Source: Anaerolineae bacterium CG2_30_64_16 (GTDB lineage: Bacteria > Chloroflexota > Anaerolineae > CG2-30-64-16). Taken from it: 5,751 nt of DNA. The stretch is from the NCBI GenBank assembly GCA_001871755.1, contig MNXL01000071.1, positions 1-5,751 of the forward strand, read 5' to 3'. Every line of letters begins with the position of its first letter. Position 1 is the stretch's first letter. This document shows, piece by piece, positions 5,361 to 5,751 of the stretch. Made by a program: the position numbers and the translations under genes. The notes beneath the pieces are model-generated. The model saw nothing but the letters and a program-made list of their open reading frames with translations. It ran no database searches and had not been told where the DNA came from.

Positions 5361-5414
5361 GATGCGGCGCATCGACCTGATGCGGCGCATCGACCTGATG
5401 CGGCGCATCGGCGT
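5361..5414. repeat. Three 18-bp tandem repeats, each with a GATGCG-G-CGCATC palindrome
   Basis: Units lie at 5361-5378, 5379-5396 and 5397-5414. The first two are identical and the third differs only in its last bases (GGCGT instead of GACCT). Each contains a perfect 6-bp inverted repeat around one G. The array ends 82 bp before the flavodoxin start, so iteron-like or operator-like binding sites are conceivable, as is a simple repeat expansion. Because 18 bp is six codons, it reads as MRRIDL repeats in one frame; I do not consider that a protein. Confidence 0.85.
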
Positions 5415-5432
5415 CACCTTGGCACCCCTTCA

Positions 5433-5452
5433 CCCTTCGGCAAGCTCAGGGC
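5433..5452. repeat. CCCT...AGGG dispersed-repeat motif
   Basis: CCCTTCGGCAAGCTCAGGGC has CCCT and AGGG arms. It resembles a repeat (CCTTCGACAAGCTCAGG type) that I recall as widely dispersed in many bacterial genomes. The copy identity is from memory and was not searched. Confidence 0.45.
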
Positions 5453-5485
5453 AGGCTCTTGTCACCTTGTCAACCATATCACAAC

Positions 5486-5491
5486 AGGAGG
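5486..5491 (+). promoter_or_regulatory. Strong ribosome binding site of the flavodoxin gene
   Basis: AGGAGG sits 5 nt before the GTG at 5497, an ideal distance. The ATG at 5506 would be 14 nt away, so GTG is the likely start. Confidence 0.75.
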
Positions 5492-5496
5492 ATCAC

Positions 5497-5568
5497 GTGA
5501 GTGCCATGAAGGCCATCGTCGTCTACGAATCGCATTGGGGGAACGTTACTACTCAGCCTTTGTGGTGA
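5497..5568 (+). pseudogene. Flavodoxin-like gene, 5' fragment interrupted by an inserted element
   Basis: From the GTG at 5497 the product begins MSAMKAIVVYESHWGN. This matches the first beta strand and start of the FMN phosphate-binding loop of short-chain flavodoxins, where the family continues with Thr after Gly-Asn. Homology stops after Asn16 (5544), exactly where a terminal-inverted-repeat element begins. The frame then adds seven element-encoded residues (VTTQPLW) and ends at TGA 5566-5568, a 23-residue product. That product lacks nearly all of the roughly 140-residue fold and cannot bind FMN. The AGGAGG at 5486-5491 shows that it was once a translated gene. The rest may lie beyond the window end, after the element copies. 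With only 13 conserved residues (MKAIVVYESHWGN, from 5506) the identity is inferred, but the phrase is very characteristic. Confidence 0.7.
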
Positions 5569-5666
5569 TGTCATTCCCGCAAGCTCTTAGCGGGAATCCA
5601 GCGGCGCTGCCAGCGGGAACCTGGATGCCCGATAGAAGCATTCGGGCATGACGGCTGAGTAGTTAC
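5545..5666. mobile_element. 122-bp MITE-like element with 14-bp terminal inverted repeats, copy 1
   Basis: The left end GTTACTACTCAGCC (5545-5558) and right end GGCTGAGTAGTTAC (5653-5666) are inverted repeats matching at 13 of 14 positions. Inside, two perfect 8-bp-stem hairpins stand side by side: ATTCCCGC/GCGGGAAT (5573-5580, 5590-5597) and ATGCCCGA/TCGGGCAT (5625-5632, 5642-5649). GTCAT/ATGAC (5570-5574, 5648-5652) and ATCCAG/CTGGAT (5596-5601, 5621-5626) add further pairing. An unpaired 11-nt stretch, 5559-5569, makes the left arm asymmetric. There is no transposase, so mobilisation in trans would be needed. The left boundary is confirmed by a second copy that begins at the same base. Confidence 0.8.
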
Positions 5667-5681
5667 AAACGTAAAACGTAA
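5667..5681. repeat. Short AAACGTA heptamer repeat between the two element copies
   Basis: AAACGTA occurs twice (5667-5673, 5674-5680), followed by one A, and fills the whole gap between the two MITE-like copies. It has the same 7-bp period as the arrays before the peptidase gene. Confidence 0.6.
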
Positions 5682-5751
5682 GTTACTACTCAGCCTTTGT
5701 GGTGATGTCATTCCCGCAAGCTCTTAGCGGGAATCCAGCGGCGCTGCCAGC
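5682..5751. mobile_element. MITE-like element, copy 2 (cut by the window end)
   Basis: All 70 visible bases are identical to 5545-5614, giving a 137-bp tandem period. The identity starts exactly at the terminal inverted repeat; the base before it differs (C at 5544, A at 5681). The right half lies outside the window. Confidence 0.85.

Larger units (their letters stand above)
4899..5496. other. Gene-free stretch of about 600 bp, rich in palindromic elements
   Basis: No convincing coding region, tRNA or rRNA is seen between the dehydrogenase stop and the flavodoxin start. The short open frames here have no recognisable motifs and come from chance or from tandem repeats (for example a MRRIDL repeat from 5362). 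The interval contains a perfect 10-bp palindrome, TGGTCGACCA (4986-4995), a weak hairpin (5025-5041) and an 8-bp inverted pair, CCTAACCC (5009-5016) and GGGTTAGG (5112-5119). It also holds the larger elements listed separately. A TATACT hexamer at 5328-5333 could be a -10 box for the flavodoxin gene, but no good -35 is present. Confidence 0.7.

Noticed and set aside
5362..5496. MRRIDL-repeat N-terminus fused to the flavodoxin start
   Set aside because: It is encoded by an 18-bp tandem repeat upstream of a perfect AGGAGG site, so it is an open frame by chance.

Overview
The window is GC-rich and reads like chromosomal DNA of an uncultured Chloroflexota bacterium (Anaerolineae/Caldilineae type). 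The reasons are the style of the proteins and the gaps packed with 7-8 bp tandem repeats and extragenic palindromes. This taxonomic call is an inference from recalled genome style, not from a marker gene.

Layout: four intact genes lie on the + strand. They are an aldo/keto reductase (242-1402), a HAD-superfamily hydrolase (1632-2378), an M42-type metallopeptidase (2523-3578) and a mannitol-dehydrogenase-superfamily oxidoreductase (3597-4898). The last two are 18 nt apart and almost certainly co-transcribed. The gaps before the reductase, the hydrolase and the peptidase (about 140-240 bp) are largely built of short tandem arrays: CCYTGTYT octamers and a 15-mer on both sides of the reductase, then CAGCGART, TTCCAGY and AATCGAA-like units before the peptidase. 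A well-placed Shine-Dalgarno sequence follows each array, so the true starts are downstream of the repeats. The longer open frames that run through the repeats are artefacts.

From 4899 to about 5496 there is no convincing gene. The stretch holds palindromic elements: a two-hairpin element closed by terminal inverted repeats (5119-5206), a 7-bp-stem hairpin (5259-5277), three 18-bp tandem palindromic repeats (5361-5414) and a CCCT...AGGG repeat (5433-5452). A well-formed ribosome site then starts a flavodoxin-like gene at 5497. After about 16 codons, in the FMN phosphate-binding loop, the gene is cut by a 122-bp element with 14-bp terminal inverted repeats. A second, identical (as far as visible) copy begins at 5682 and runs off the window end. 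The flavodoxin therefore appears to be a pseudogene broken by a MITE-like element.

How the genes may work together: an NAD(P)-dependent carbonyl reductase, a small-molecule phosphatase and a polyol or polyol-phosphate dehydrogenase could form a sugar/polyol interconversion module. The M42 protein resembles, from memory, the peptidase of the NAGGN osmoprotectant gene trio. A compatible-solute theme is possible but is inference only. The most unusual content is the repeat architecture and the interrupted flavodoxin, rather than the enzymes.
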